DNA of 11,490 bases from Anaerolineae bacterium (GCA_028277515.1 JANQGC010000051.1:1-11490); one strand, 5' to 3'. Shown: positions 1 to 6,878, counted from the first letter of the stretch. Made by a program: numbers and translations. Notes: generated by a model from the letters alone, not told the origin.

Positions 1-1
1 A

Positions 2-403
2 GATTTTCAGGCCAATGGCGCAACCGTCTTGTACACCACCCATTACATGGAAGAAGCGCAGGAACTTTCCAATCACATCGCCATTATGGACCGCGGGGAA
101 ATTATTGCGCTGGGTACGCATGATGAACTGGTGCGCCTGGTCGGCCGCAAAGATAAAATCGACCTGCAACTTAGCGCCCCCTCTGAGCAGATTGTATCGG
201 GCTGGCAGTCGATCTCCGGCGTCGACCAGGTCAGCAGCGAGAACGGCATTGTTACCGTTCTGGCCGACGACAGCAATGTTGTCTTGCCCGATTTGTTCGA
301 CCTGGCCAATGAGCATGATGTGCGCATCACGGCCGTCGACATCCAGGAGCCGAATTTGGAAAGTGTATTTTTGCATTTGACAGGAAGAGCCTTGCGCGAT
401 TAG
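2..403 (+). CDS. ABC-2 type exporter ATP-binding protein, C-terminal part (5' end outside window)
   Basis: This is the last 133 codons of an ABC ATPase whose Walker A, signature and Walker B motifs lie before the window. The fragment opens just before the H-loop: TTHYMEEAQ contains the switch histidine (visible residue 14) that contacts ATP gamma-phosphate in this family. The usual MDRGEIIALGT strand-turn follows. From about visible residue 47 the sequence matches the small C-terminal DUF4162-like domain of ABC-2 ATPases, ending in the typical EPNLESVFLHLTGRALRD tail. The protein would sit on the cytoplasmic face and power the permease(s) encoded downstream. An internal TTG at 29 could be mistaken for a start, but the frame is open to the window edge. 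The substrate cannot be read from this part. Confidence 0.93.
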   Translation, partial: DFQANGATVLYTTHYMEEAQELSNHIAIMDRGEIIALGTHDELVRLVGRKDKIDLQLSAPSEQIVSGWQSISGVDQVSSENGIVTVLADDSNVVLPDLFDLANEHDVRITAVDIQEPNLESVFLHLTGRALRD

Positions 404-420
404 TTATTAGAAGAAGAAAA

Positions 421-444
421 TTGTTGAATTGTTGAATTGTTGAA
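421..444. repeat. Three tandem copies of an 8-bp unit (TTGTTGAA)
   Basis: Three perfect head-to-tail copies of TTGTTGAA occupy 421-428, 429-436 and 437-444, between the ATPase stop codon and the first permease. The block sits directly beside an inverted repeat, so the whole 85-bp gap looks like low-complexity repeat DNA rather than a designed leader. Confidence 0.9.
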
Positions 445-449
445 TTTCC

Positions 450-488
450 AATTATTAATTCACCCTTCACCATTCGCAATTAATAATT
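450..488. repeat. Perfect 11-bp inverted repeat abutting the permease start codon
   Basis: The left arm AATTATTAATT (450-460) and right arm AATTAATAATT (478-488) are exact reverse complements around a 17-nt spacer. The right arm ends one base before the ATG at 489, in the position where a Shine-Dalgarno sequence would normally lie. The left-arm 11-mer recurs at 5947-5957 after another gene, which hints at a dispersed intergenic element. A hairpin here could affect translation of the permease, but the arms are all A/T and the stem would be weak. Confidence 0.8.
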
Positions 489-1748
489 ATGAAAATCCTC
501 GATATTGCCCTAAAAGACATGCGTCAATCATTCCGCAGCAAAAGCGCGCTGATATTCATGTTCGTCGTGCCCATCTTGATCACCGTTCTCTTTTATTTCA
601 TGTTCGGGAGCATCACCGGCGGAGATGATGAGGATTTCAGCCTGCCCACCATTCCGGTAATCCTGGTCAATCAAGACCAGGGGGAGACAGCCGAATTCGG
701 CTCTATGGGCAATTTTCTGGCCGAAACGTTGCAATCTGAGGAGATGGATGAACTGATGCAGGTTTCGACTTTGGACAGCCCGGCAGCGGCACGAACGGCC
801 GTTGATAATCAGGAAGCCGGGGTAGCCATCATCATTCCCAAAGATTTTACGGCAGCGATCATCGGCCAGGGCGAAGATACGGCCGTCGAATTGTATAAAG
901 ACCCAACCCTGACCATTGGTCCGGCTATCGTCGACAGCATCGTCAGCCAGATTGTGGACGGCATGGTCTCCGGCAACTTCGGCATCGAGATCACCCTGTC
1001 CCAGCTTCAAGAAGCAGGCGTTGAAATTACCCCGGAACTGGTGCAGGGATCGATCGATCAAATGACGGCCGCGGTTCAAGAACAGCAAAGCAGCGGTCTG
1101 ACCCTCTTACAGCCGCCGGCAGGCCAGGAAGAGGGCAATGACCTGGCCCAGATGCTGGCTTTGATTCTGGGGGGCATGATGGTCTTCTATGCCTTTTTCA
1201 CCGGGGCCAACGTGCTGAACACCATTCTCACTGAGCAGGAAAACGGCACCTTACAACGCCTGTTCACCACCCCCACCAGCCACCTGACCCTGTTCAGCGG
1301 CAAATTTACGGCCGCGCTGATCGTCCTGCTGGTGCAGATCAGCGTCCTGCTCCTTTTCGGCGCTTTCGCCTTTAATATCCAATGGGGGCGACCCTTGCCT
1401 GTGGCCATTGCCGCTGCCGGGTTGATCTTGATCGCCTCTACCTTTGGATTATTCCTGGTTTCCTTATTAAAAGACCAGCGCCAGGCCGGGTTAATCTTTG
1501 GTGGATTGTTGACCTTGACCGGCATGTTGGGCTTATTTACCGTCTTCACCGCCGGCGCACCCAACACGCCGCCAGTTTTAGGCACTATTTCCCTGCTTGT
1601 GCCCCAGGGTTGGGCGATGCGCACCTTTCGCCAGGCTATGGATGGGCAAGCCTTGAACGATGTACTATTCACATTTGGCATCATTGTAATATTAAGCGTT
1701 ATCTTTTTTATTATTGGACAGAGACGCTTACAAAAGCGGTTTGCATAG
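489..1748 (+). CDS. ABC-2 family transporter permease, first subunit
   Basis: This 419-residue inner-membrane protein has the ABC2_membrane_3-type layout: TM1 at about 21-40, a long extracytoplasmic region at about 45-218, then TMs at about 221-245, 272-295, 303-326, 332-355 and 391-410. The N-terminal ILDIALKDMRQSFRSKSALI stretch is the usual amphipathic entry helix. EQENGTLQRL (249-258) is the conserved cytoplasmic loop that couples to the ATPase. It would form the export channel together with the upstream ATPase and probably the homologous permease at 2634. The start was chosen because it restores the whole entry helix. No Shine-Dalgarno sequence is visible; the ATG follows an A/T-only inverted-repeat arm. 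The substrate is unknown; members of this class export drugs, lipids or peptides. Confidence 0.93.
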   Translation: MKILDIALKDMRQSFRSKSALIFMFVVPILITVLFYFMFGSITGGDDEDFSLPTIPVILVNQDQGETAEFGSMGNFLAETLQSEEMDELMQVSTLDSPAAARTAVDNQEAGVAIIIPKDFTAAIIGQGEDTAVELYKDPTLTIGPAIVDSIVSQIVDGMVSGNFGIEITLSQLQEAGVEITPELVQGSIDQMTAAVQEQQSSGLTLLQPPAGQEEGNDLAQMLALILGGMMVFYAFFTGANVLNTILTEQENGTLQRLFTTPTSHLTLFSGKFTAALIVLLVQISVLLLFGAFAFNIQWGRPLPVAIAAAGLILIASTFGLFLVSLLKDQRQAGLIFGGLLTLTGMLGLFTVFTAGAPNTPPVLGTISLLVPQGWAMRTFRQAMDGQALNDVLFTFGIIVILSVIFFIIGQRRLQKRFA

Positions 1749-1955
1749 AAAAATTTGGCTCGTAGTTGCGGCTTTTAAACCTTTACGAATTAATACGGTC
1801 ATTAAGGTAAGTGCGTATTCTCAAATGCGCGGGTTTTTCCAGGCCGGCATCTAGGATGCCTACTTACAAAATGACAGCAATAATTTTTAATCCGCAATAG
1901 CCGCGAATCCGCTGAGCTTTTGAAAAGAAACACCATACTGTTTTAGAGGTAAACC
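1749..1955. other. 207-bp intergenic gap with a short hairpin
   Basis: The gap is AT-rich and carries no gene. The only clear structure is GGCATC-TAG-GATGCC at 1846-1860, a 6-bp perfect stem with a 3-nt loop. No T-tract follows it, so it is not a standard terminator. I see no convincing paired -35/-10 boxes, although TTGAAA at 1920-1925 could be a -35 box lacking a good partner. Confidence 0.5.
1945..1950 (+). promoter_or_regulatory. Ribosome binding site of the DUF4332-type gene
   Basis: AGAGGT lies 5 nt before the ATG at 1956 and fixes that start. It shows that the gene has its own translation signal rather than depending on coupling to the distant permease upstream. Confidence 0.7.
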
Positions 1956-2630
1956 ATGAACGATTCATACTATCCCGATCTAAGCCAGATTTCCCTGAAA
2001 GAATTTCAGCATAAGCTGGAAACCCAGGACTTGTTGCCAAGCAGGAAAATCCTGGGAGAAAATATCCAGGAAAACTTCCAAACCATCTCCAATCAGGACA
2101 TCACCAATCTTCAACAACTGCGTGCTATCTTGCAATCCAAGAAAAAACGAGCGCTGTTCTCACAGGAAACCGGCCTACCAGAATCTTATTTGACAATTTT
2201 ACGGCGCGAGGTGAACAGTTATCGTCCAAATCCAATTAACCTGGATAAGTTTCCCGGCATTGATCCTGACCATGTGCAACGCTTAGCCAATTTAGATATT
2301 AAAAACTCGCGCCATCTTTACCAACAAACCCGTACTCCGGAACAGATAAGCACTCTCTCCAGGAAAGCAGAAATTGATCCACAATCTTTGCAGGAATTAA
2401 TCGCCTTATCCGATCTGGTAAGAATTAGCGGCATCGGACCAGTATTTGCCAGAATGATGTTTGATTGCGACATCCAACGTTGCGAAGACCTCAGCCGGGC
2501 TGAATCCGGGCCACTTATTACAAAATTGATCACAGCCAGTAAATCTTTAGGATATGCCTATGCCGATTTCACTGAAAAGGATGTCCAATTTTGCATTAAC
2601 TTCGCGCAAATGCTCACAAAGGAACGTTAA
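1956..2630 (+). CDS. DUF4332-type helix-hairpin-helix protein, inserted in ABC-2 locus
   Basis: This is a 224-residue soluble protein with no signal peptide or membrane segment. The C-terminal two thirds read like a DUF4332 domain with two paired helix-hairpin-helix units. One centres on FPGIDPDHVQRLANLDI (about 99-115), the other on LVRISGIGPVFARMMFDCDI (about 153-172), with GIGP as the hairpin. HhH units of this kind usually contact DNA backbone or other proteins; the role of DUF4332 proteins is not established. The N-terminal roughly 80 residues (Gln-rich, helical) match nothing I recognise. The gene stops 3 nt before the second permease, so the two are very likely co-translated. Its base composition is AT-richer than either permease, and it lacks the CGGCCG hexamer common elsewhere in the window. 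Confidence 0.75.
   Translation: MNDSYYPDLSQISLKEFQHKLETQDLLPSRKILGENIQENFQTISNQDITNLQQLRAILQSKKKRALFSQETGLPESYLTILRREVNSYRPNPINLDKFPGIDPDHVQRLANLDIKNSRHLYQQTRTPEQISTLSRKAEIDPQSLQELIALSDLVRISGIGPVFARMMFDCDIQRCEDLSRAESGPLITKLITASKSLGYAYADFTEKDVQFCINFAQMLTKER
2618..2623 (+). promoter_or_regulatory. Ribosome binding site of the second permease, inside the upstream coding region
   Basis: AAAGGA lies within the last codons of the DUF4332-type gene, 10 nt before the ATG at 2634. It supports that start and suggests translational coupling between the two genes. Confidence 0.55.
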
Positions 2631-2633
2631 TTC

Positions 2634-3866
2634 ATGACGCCCGCCACATCCAACACAAGAATCATTGATTTAGCCGTTAAAGATTTGCGGCAGATTGCCC
2701 GCGATCGCAAATCGTTTATGTTTCTTCTGGTTATGCCTATCGCCTTCACCCTGCTTTTCGGCTTCGCTTTTGGCGGCAACAGCCCGGCCGATCCCCGCCT
2801 GCCCATTGGCCTGCTCGATCAAGATAACACGGCAATCAGCCGGGAACTGGCCACCTTCCTGCAAAATTCCGAAGTCGTGCGCATTGCCGATAGCGAGCAA
2901 GACGTCGCCGGCTTAGAACAACAAGTCGTCGATGAAACCATCGTCGCGGCGGTCATCATCCCTGCCGGCTTCCAATCCTCCCTACTTGATGGCCAGGCCC
3001 AGCCCGTAACCATCGTTGGCGGCGGGCAAAGCGGCTTTACCATCGAAGGTGAGGTGCAGAGCCTTGCCGCACGTATAGCGAACGCCGTTCAATCAGCCAA
3101 TATCAGCACACAATTCGCTCTGGATCTAGGGCTGGTCTCCGGCCAGAACGAGCGGCAGGCTGCCTTTGAGCAGGCTTTCGGCCAGGCTATGGCAAAATGG
3201 CAAACTCCTCCGGTGACCATCCAACAGGATCAATCCAGCGCATTAAATGATGAAGAAGAGGCAAACAACAATAACAGCGTTTTTGCCCATTCATCGCCAG
3301 GTATGATGGCTCAATTCGCCATCGCCGGCCTGATTGGTGCCGCCGGCATCCTGGTGGTGGAGAAGAAAACCCAATCGGTGCAGCGTCTGCTGACCACCAA
3401 TATGTCCAAATGGCAGATTCTAATTGGCCATTTTCTGGCCATGTTCGCCATGATTTTTCTACAGTTGGGTGTCCTCATCCTCTTCGGCCAGCTATTCTTG
3501 GATCTACCCTATCTCAGCCGACCCCTGGCTACCTTTCTTCTGACCATTGTCACAGCCTTGTTCACGGCCGGATTGGGCATGCTCATCGGCGTCATTTCCA
3601 GCACAGAAGAACAAGTCATCGTTTTATCTCTCATTCCCATGTTCCTTCTGTCTGCCCTGGGTGGCGCCTGGGTTCCCCTGGAGTTCACCCCCCAGAGCTT
3701 TCAGCGTATCGCTTTCCTGACCCCGGTGGCCTGGGTGATGGATGGCTATAAGGATATATTGGTGCGTGGGCAGGGATTGGAGGCCATAGGAACGGCCGTC
3801 CTGATCCTTCTCGCCTATGCCGTCGTCCTATTCACGATTGCTGCCTGGCGCTTTCGCGTGGATTAG
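2634..3866 (+). CDS. ABC-2 family transporter permease, second subunit
   Basis: This 410-residue membrane protein is a paralogue of the permease at 489. IIDLAVKDLRQIARDRKSFM aligns with ILDIALKDMRQSFRSKSALI of the other, and the topology is the same. TM1 is at about 28-47, the outside domain at about 50-222, and further TMs at about 224-244, 262-288, 298-321, 328-347 and 386-406. The coupling loop EKKTQSVQRLLTT (243-255) corresponds to the Glu-x-x-x-Gly-Thr-Leu-x-Arg-Leu loop of its partner, but Gly-Thr is replaced by Gln-Ser-Val. The C-terminal WVPLEFTPQSFQRIAFLTP segment is typical of this permease class. The stretch at 206-215 is acidic and Asn-rich. It most likely pairs with the first permease and uses the ATPase at the window's left edge; a homodimer is also possible. 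Confidence 0.93.
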   Translation: MTPATSNTRIIDLAVKDLRQIARDRKSFMFLLVMPIAFTLLFGFAFGGNSPADPRLPIGLLDQDNTAISRELATFLQNSEVVRIADSEQDVAGLEQQVVDETIVAAVIIPAGFQSSLLDGQAQPVTIVGGGQSGFTIEGEVQSLAARIANAVQSANISTQFALDLGLVSGQNERQAAFEQAFGQAMAKWQTPPVTIQQDQSSALNDEEEANNNNSVFAHSSPGMMAQFAIAGLIGAAGILVVEKKTQSVQRLLTTNMSKWQILIGHFLAMFAMIFLQLGVLILFGQLFLDLPYLSRPLATFLLTIVTALFTAGLGMLIGVISSTEEQVIVLSLIPMFLLSALGGAWVPLEFTPQSFQRIAFLTPVAWVMDGYKDILVRGQGLEAIGTAVLILLAYAVVLFTIAAWRFRVD

Positions 3867-3872
3867 TTGCTC

Positions 3873-3960
3873 AGAGAAACACCAAGGATGGCACAGAGTT
3901 TCACTGAGGTTTCTTATTTGAACCATCCTCCGCGTCCTTTGTGCCCTCCTCAAAGGTCTT
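3873..3960. repeat. Dispersed 'cacagag/ctgagg' type intergenic repeat
   Basis: The left part contains GCACAGAGTTTCACTGAGG (3891-3909), matched 17 of 19 by GCACAGAGATTCACGGAGG at 5980-5998. The right part (about 3925-3960) is built from similar words on the opposite strand, such as CCTCCGCGTCCTTTGTG. The whole block is therefore a degenerate inverted element. CCTTTG (3936-3941) and CAAAGG (3951-3956) can form a short hairpin with a T5 run 11 nt further on, which might serve as a weak terminator for the ABC-2 genes. Repeats with these words are familiar between genes in many environmental bacterial genomes; I cannot name this family. Confidence 0.65.
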
Positions 3961-3979
3961 TGTGCTGTTTTTATAAAAG

Positions 3980-3997
3980 TCATGACAATTGTCATGA
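3980..3997. promoter_or_regulatory. Perfect 18-bp palindromic operator candidate
   Basis: TCATGACAATTGTCATGA is an exact palindrome with no spacer, about 100 bp before the toroid gene. It stands out from the surrounding A/T-rich sequence because its GAC/GTC half-sites sit symmetrically around AATT. A dimeric helix-turn-helix regulator is the obvious reader. From memory, TCATGAC/GTCATGA half-sites resemble those of DesR/LiaR-like NarL-family response regulators, but that family assignment is inference. No regulator gene is present in the window. Confidence 0.7.
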
Positions 3998-4018
3998 ATA
4001 AAACAGATGTTCTACACT
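3989..4018 (+). promoter_or_regulatory. Sigma-70-like promoter overlapping the palindrome
   Basis: TTGTCA (3989-3994, one mismatch to TTGACA) and TACACT (4013-4018, two mismatches to TATAAT) are separated by 18 bp. The -35 box is the right half of the palindrome, so a bound regulator would either block RNA polymerase or contact it directly. Transcription would begin near 4025, leaving a leader of about 75 nt before the toroid gene. Confidence 0.45.
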
Positions 4019-4098
4019 ATTCGAGTGATTACTCTTCATATAGAATTTATTTTATCGAATGATTGCCCATTCTTTTTTGAATTTTACAGTGGGGGTAA

Positions 4099-5100
4099 AT
4101 GATGGAAATTTATGAAACAACACATGATTCGGTCGTGGAATGGCTGTTACAAGCGGATGAACCATGGACCCGCTATCGTCTATATCGCGATTTATTTGAT
4201 TTAAAAGAAGACAACGACCAGGTGGCACGCGCCCGCACAGAAATGGTCAACCATCCCCAGGTGCGCGATCTGGTCCAGACGGCCGTCTCCTGGCCCGGTT
4301 ATGCGCTAAAACGGCACAATGATGCCAAACATCCGCTTTATGCGTTCAGCACCCTGGCTGATTTCGGACTGCGCTACGATGATCCGGGGATGAGCCAGGC
4401 CATTGACAAAATCCTTGAAAAACAATCCCTACAAGGTCCATTTCAAACCCAGATTCGATTATACAAGCAGTTTGGCGGGCTAGATGGGGAGTATTGGACC
4501 TGGATGGCTTGCGATGCGCCAACCTTGACCTATTCTTTGTTTGCGATGGGCCTTGATGATGATCCACGCGTCAAGCTGGCCGTTGACCACCTTGCGGAAC
4601 AGGCCCATAACAATGGTTGGCGCTGTTCGGCTGCACCCGAACTTGGCAGCTTTAAAGGACCCGGCGGCCGATTAGATCCCTGCCCTATCGCCAATCTTCT
4701 TGCCTTAAAAGTGTTTGCCCTGCTTCCACATTTGCAAAACAGTGAGCCGGCACGTTTGGGTGTTGAAACCTTGCTTAAGCATTATAATCGGGAATTTGAG
4801 AAAAAGTTGTTCTTATTTGGAACCGGGTCTAAATTCCATAAGCTGAAGTATCCCTTCGTCTGGTATGACATACTTCATGTGTGCGAGGTGCTCAGCCGTT
4901 TTCCATTCATCTACGATGACCTTCGATTTCAGCAGATGGTTAACGCGATCAGCCAACAGGCGGATGAAGACGGTCGTTTTACGGCGACATCCATGTACCG
5001 CGCCTGGAAAGGATGGTCTTTTGCTGATAAAAAACGACCGTCACCCTGGCTGACCTTCATTGTATTACGCATTTTACGAAGGACGAAATCCGATGTTTAA
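4099..5100 (+). CDS. Alpha/alpha-toroid (squalene-cyclase/prenyltransferase-like fold) protein of unknown function
   Basis: This is a 333-residue cytoplasmic-looking protein with no signal peptide or TM. It contains about four helical repeats of the type found in terpenoid-cyclase/prenyltransferase toroids. The repeat is a helix ending L-x-x-x-G-L, then DDPRV, a second helix, and a Gly/Trp turn. Examples are STLADFGLRYDDPGM (84-98) and SLFAMGLDDDPRVKLAVDHL (146-165), and weaker copies lie near 198-230 and 253-293. The N-terminal VEWLLQADEPWTRYRLYRDL resembles the opening of a bacterial toroid family that is sometimes annotated loosely as 'prenyltransferase'. Cys137, Cys176 and Cys195 fall in conserved-looking turns and could bind a metal, though this is unproven. 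No cyclase DxDD motif is seen. The first codons are ATG ATG; the second (4102) is better spaced from GGGGG at 4091-4095, so the protein may be one residue shorter. The promoter with the 18-bp palindrome points at this gene. Confidence 0.6.
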   Translation: MMEIYETTHDSVVEWLLQADEPWTRYRLYRDLFDLKEDNDQVARARTEMVNHPQVRDLVQTAVSWPGYALKRHNDAKHPLYAFSTLADFGLRYDDPGMSQAIDKILEKQSLQGPFQTQIRLYKQFGGLDGEYWTWMACDAPTLTYSLFAMGLDDDPRVKLAVDHLAEQAHNNGWRCSAAPELGSFKGPGGRLDPCPIANLLALKVFALLPHLQNSEPARLGVETLLKHYNREFEKKLFLFGTGSKFHKLKYPFVWYDILHVCEVLSRFPFIYDDLRFQQMVNAISQQADEDGRFTATSMYRAWKGWSFADKKRPSPWLTFIVLRILRRTKSDV

Positions 5101-5164
5101 GATGGTCTAGGGGCTTTTAATCTGTCTGAATATTTGCCTCAACAATTGGATTTCTTTATTACAT

Positions 5165-5171
5165 TAAAAAG
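5165..5171 (+). promoter_or_regulatory. Ribosome binding site of the GNAT-YoaP gene
   Basis: An AAAAAGGA stretch ends about 9 nt before the ATG at 5181 and supports that start. The 80-bp gap from the toroid gene has no clear terminator, so read-through transcription is possible. Confidence 0.55.
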
Positions 5172-5180
5172 GATTGAAAA

Positions 5181-5948
5181 ATGAATCTAGGTGAAATTGA
5201 TATTATTGAAATAAATCCCGTCAATATCGCCGAGGAGCATATCTGCTGTGCCTTCACCGATAAAAAATCGGTATTGGGTTATGAAGCAAAAAAGCGCTGG
5301 CTGACGGAACAATATGAAAATGGATACCGTTTCCAGCGGCTTGATGCGCGCGGCAAGATTTTTATCGAATATGTGCCGGCAGAATATGCCTGGCTACCCA
5401 TTGAGGCTCCAGGATATATGGCCATCAACTGTTTCTGGGTTTCCGGAAAATTCAAGAAAAAGGGCAATGGTAAGCGGCTGCTGCAAACCTGTATTAACGA
5501 TGCAGAGGGCATGAATGGCCTGGTCGCGGTTGCTGGAGAAAAGAAACGGCCGTTCATGAGCGACCCCAAATTTTACCTCAAACAAGGATTCGAGATCGTT
5601 GACTCCGCCCCTCCCTACTTCAAATTATACTGTCGCAAATTCAAGCCCGACGCCCCCACACCCAAATTCAAAGAGAACGCCAAATCAGGTCACATTCCCG
5701 GTTCAAAGGGCATCGTCGCCTATTACTCTGATACCTGTCCATTTGCCGAGCATTGGACCAACGAAGTCTTGCGCGATTACGCCCAGGAAAAAGGGATTCC
5801 AATCACAATCAATAAAATAGAATCTCAAGAACAAGCTCATAATCTGCCTATTCCCTGGATCATCAACAGTGTGTTTTACGATGGGCAGCTTGTCACCCTG
5901 GAAATGAAAAGTTATGACAAGATTGAAGCTTTGATCGCTGGCGATTAA
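5181..5948 (+). CDS. GNAT N-acetyltransferase with C-terminal YoaP-like domain
   Basis: This is a 255-residue two-domain protein. Residues about 5-150 form a GNAT fold that transfers acetyl from acetyl-CoA. The acetyl-CoA loop is KKKGNGKRLL (92-101), which follows the CFWVSGKF strand, and FYLKQGFEIVD (131-141) is the usual late helix-strand element. After a Pro/Lys linker (about 155-175), residues about 177-252 look like a thioredoxin-type domain. YYSDTCPFAEHW (181-192) has one cysteine (Cys186) where thioredoxins have CxxC. The tail PIPWIINSVFYDGQLVTLEM matches the YoaP-like domain known from Bacillus YoaP. The acceptor substrate is unknown. The single Cys argues against a normal dithiol oxidoreductase and for a binding or monothiol role. 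The domain assignments are firm; the physiological role is open. Confidence 0.85.
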   Translation: MNLGEIDIIEINPVNIAEEHICCAFTDKKSVLGYEAKKRWLTEQYENGYRFQRLDARGKIFIEYVPAEYAWLPIEAPGYMAINCFWVSGKFKKKGNGKRLLQTCINDAEGMNGLVAVAGEKKRPFMSDPKFYLKQGFEIVDSAPPYFKLYCRKFKPDAPTPKFKENAKSGHIPGSKGIVAYYSDTCPFAEHWTNEVLRDYAQEKGIPITINKIESQEQAHNLPIPWIINSVFYDGQLVTLEMKSYDKIEALIAGD

Positions 5949-5998
5949 TTATTAATTGCCCAAAGAACATGAAGAATGTGCACAGAGATTCACGGAGG
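5947..5998. repeat. Second copies of two dispersed intergenic repeat words
   Basis: AATTATTAATT at 5947-5957 is identical to the left inverted-repeat arm at 450-460 and overlaps the stop codon of the GNAT gene. GCACAGAGATTCACGGAGG at 5980-5998 matches 3891-3909 at 17 of 19 positions. The remaining gap to 6062 shows no clear promoter or terminator. Confidence 0.6.
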
Positions 5999-6062
5999 AA
6001 ATTAATAGTTTTCTCCAGGAACCTCTATGCCATTCTCTGAGTAGAAAATCAATGGACTAAAC

Positions 6063-6878
6063 ATGAATCAAGCACCAAATACAGGAGTTGCCAATATCAA
6101 CGGCGCGGATATTTATTATGAAAGGAAAGGCAGTGGCGACTCTCTGCTGCTGATCCATGCCGGGGTCGCCGACAGCCGCATGTTTGACCGGCAGTTCGAT
6201 CTTTTCGCCCAATCCTACCAGGTCATCCGCTTTGACCTGCGGGGCTTCGGCCGTTCCAATATGCCATCCGGTAAATTTGCCAATCATGAAGATGTACGCG
6301 CCCTGTTGGGCTTCCTGGACATCAAAAAAGCTAATGTCTTAGGCATTTCATTCGGCGGCCTTATCGCCCTGGATTTCGCCCTGGCTCATGCCAAACGGGT
6401 CAAATCCTTGATCCTGGGTGCGCCCAGTATCAGCGGCGTCGCCCCTTCTGACCGCATACGCCAATTCTGGCAGGAAGAAGACGCCGCGCTGGAAAACGAT
6501 GACGTCGCCGCGGCTACGGAATTAAACCTCCGTTTGTGGGTGGATGGCCTGCAACGCACACCTGATCAAGTCGATCCCCAGGTGCGGGAACAGGTAGGCG
6601 AGATGCAAACGGCCGCTTTTCTAAAAGAGATTCCCGATGATGTCGAATCAATCGACCTCGATCCCCCCGCAAACGGCCGTCTGGGCGAACTGCAAATGCC
6701 TGTCTTCATCCTTGTTGGCGATCAAGATTTGCCGGAGAAAGTCAGTTTAGCCGAGGAATCGGCCGAAAAAATCAGGGATTGCCAGATAACCATCCTTCCC
6801 AGCGTGGGCCATATGCTGAACATGGAAAAACCCGGCCAGTTCAACCAGCAGGTCCTGGATTTCCTCTCCAATCAATAA
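6063..6878 (+). CDS. Alpha/beta hydrolase
   Basis: This is a 271-residue single-domain cytoplasmic hydrolase of normal family length. The N-terminal strand-turn LLLIHAGVADSRMFDRQ (28-44) gives the HG-type oxyanion region, here HAG. VIRFDLRGFGRSNMP (54-68) is the classic strand-4 motif. The nucleophile elbow is GISFGG with Ser96. The likely acid is Asp220 or Asp222 in LVGDQDLP, and the base is His250 in SVGHMLNMEKP. The lid region (about 125-205) is helical and acidic. The sequence is closest in feel to 3-oxoadipate enol-lactonase/haloperoxidase-like esterases, but the substrate cannot be deduced, and no catabolic neighbours support a ring-cleavage role. No strong Shine-Dalgarno sequence precedes the ATG. 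The start is chosen because ANINGADIYYERKGSG is the usual N-terminal hairpin of the fold. Confidence 0.9.
   Translation: MNQAPNTGVANINGADIYYERKGSGDSLLLIHAGVADSRMFDRQFDLFAQSYQVIRFDLRGFGRSNMPSGKFANHEDVRALLGFLDIKKANVLGISFGGLIALDFALAHAKRVKSLILGAPSISGVAPSDRIRQFWQEEDAALENDDVAAATELNLRLWVDGLQRTPDQVDPQVREQVGEMQTAAFLKEIPDDVESIDLDPPANGRLGELQMPVFILVGDQDLPEKVSLAEESAEKIRDCQITILPSVGHMLNMEKPGQFNQQVLDFLSNQ

Noticed and set aside
437..628. An alternative frame starting in the tandem repeat before the first permease
   Set aside because: It starts within the TTGTTGAA repeat, has no domain, and overlaps the permease start in another frame.
528..1088. A 186-codon open frame on the minus strand inside the first permease
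   Set aside because: It lies opposite a clear membrane protein, its translation has no recognisable domain, and no ribosome binding site precedes it. It is a shadow of the plus-strand gene.
1811..1830. GTGCG/TGCGC words in the gap before the DUF4332 gene, considered as an operator
   Set aside because: The words are short and not symmetric enough to distinguish from chance.
5134..5162. Possible promoter TTGCCT - 17 bp - TATTAC before the GNAT-YoaP gene
   Set aside because: Only 3 of 6 and 4 of 6 consensus matches in an AT-rich gap, which is too weak to call.
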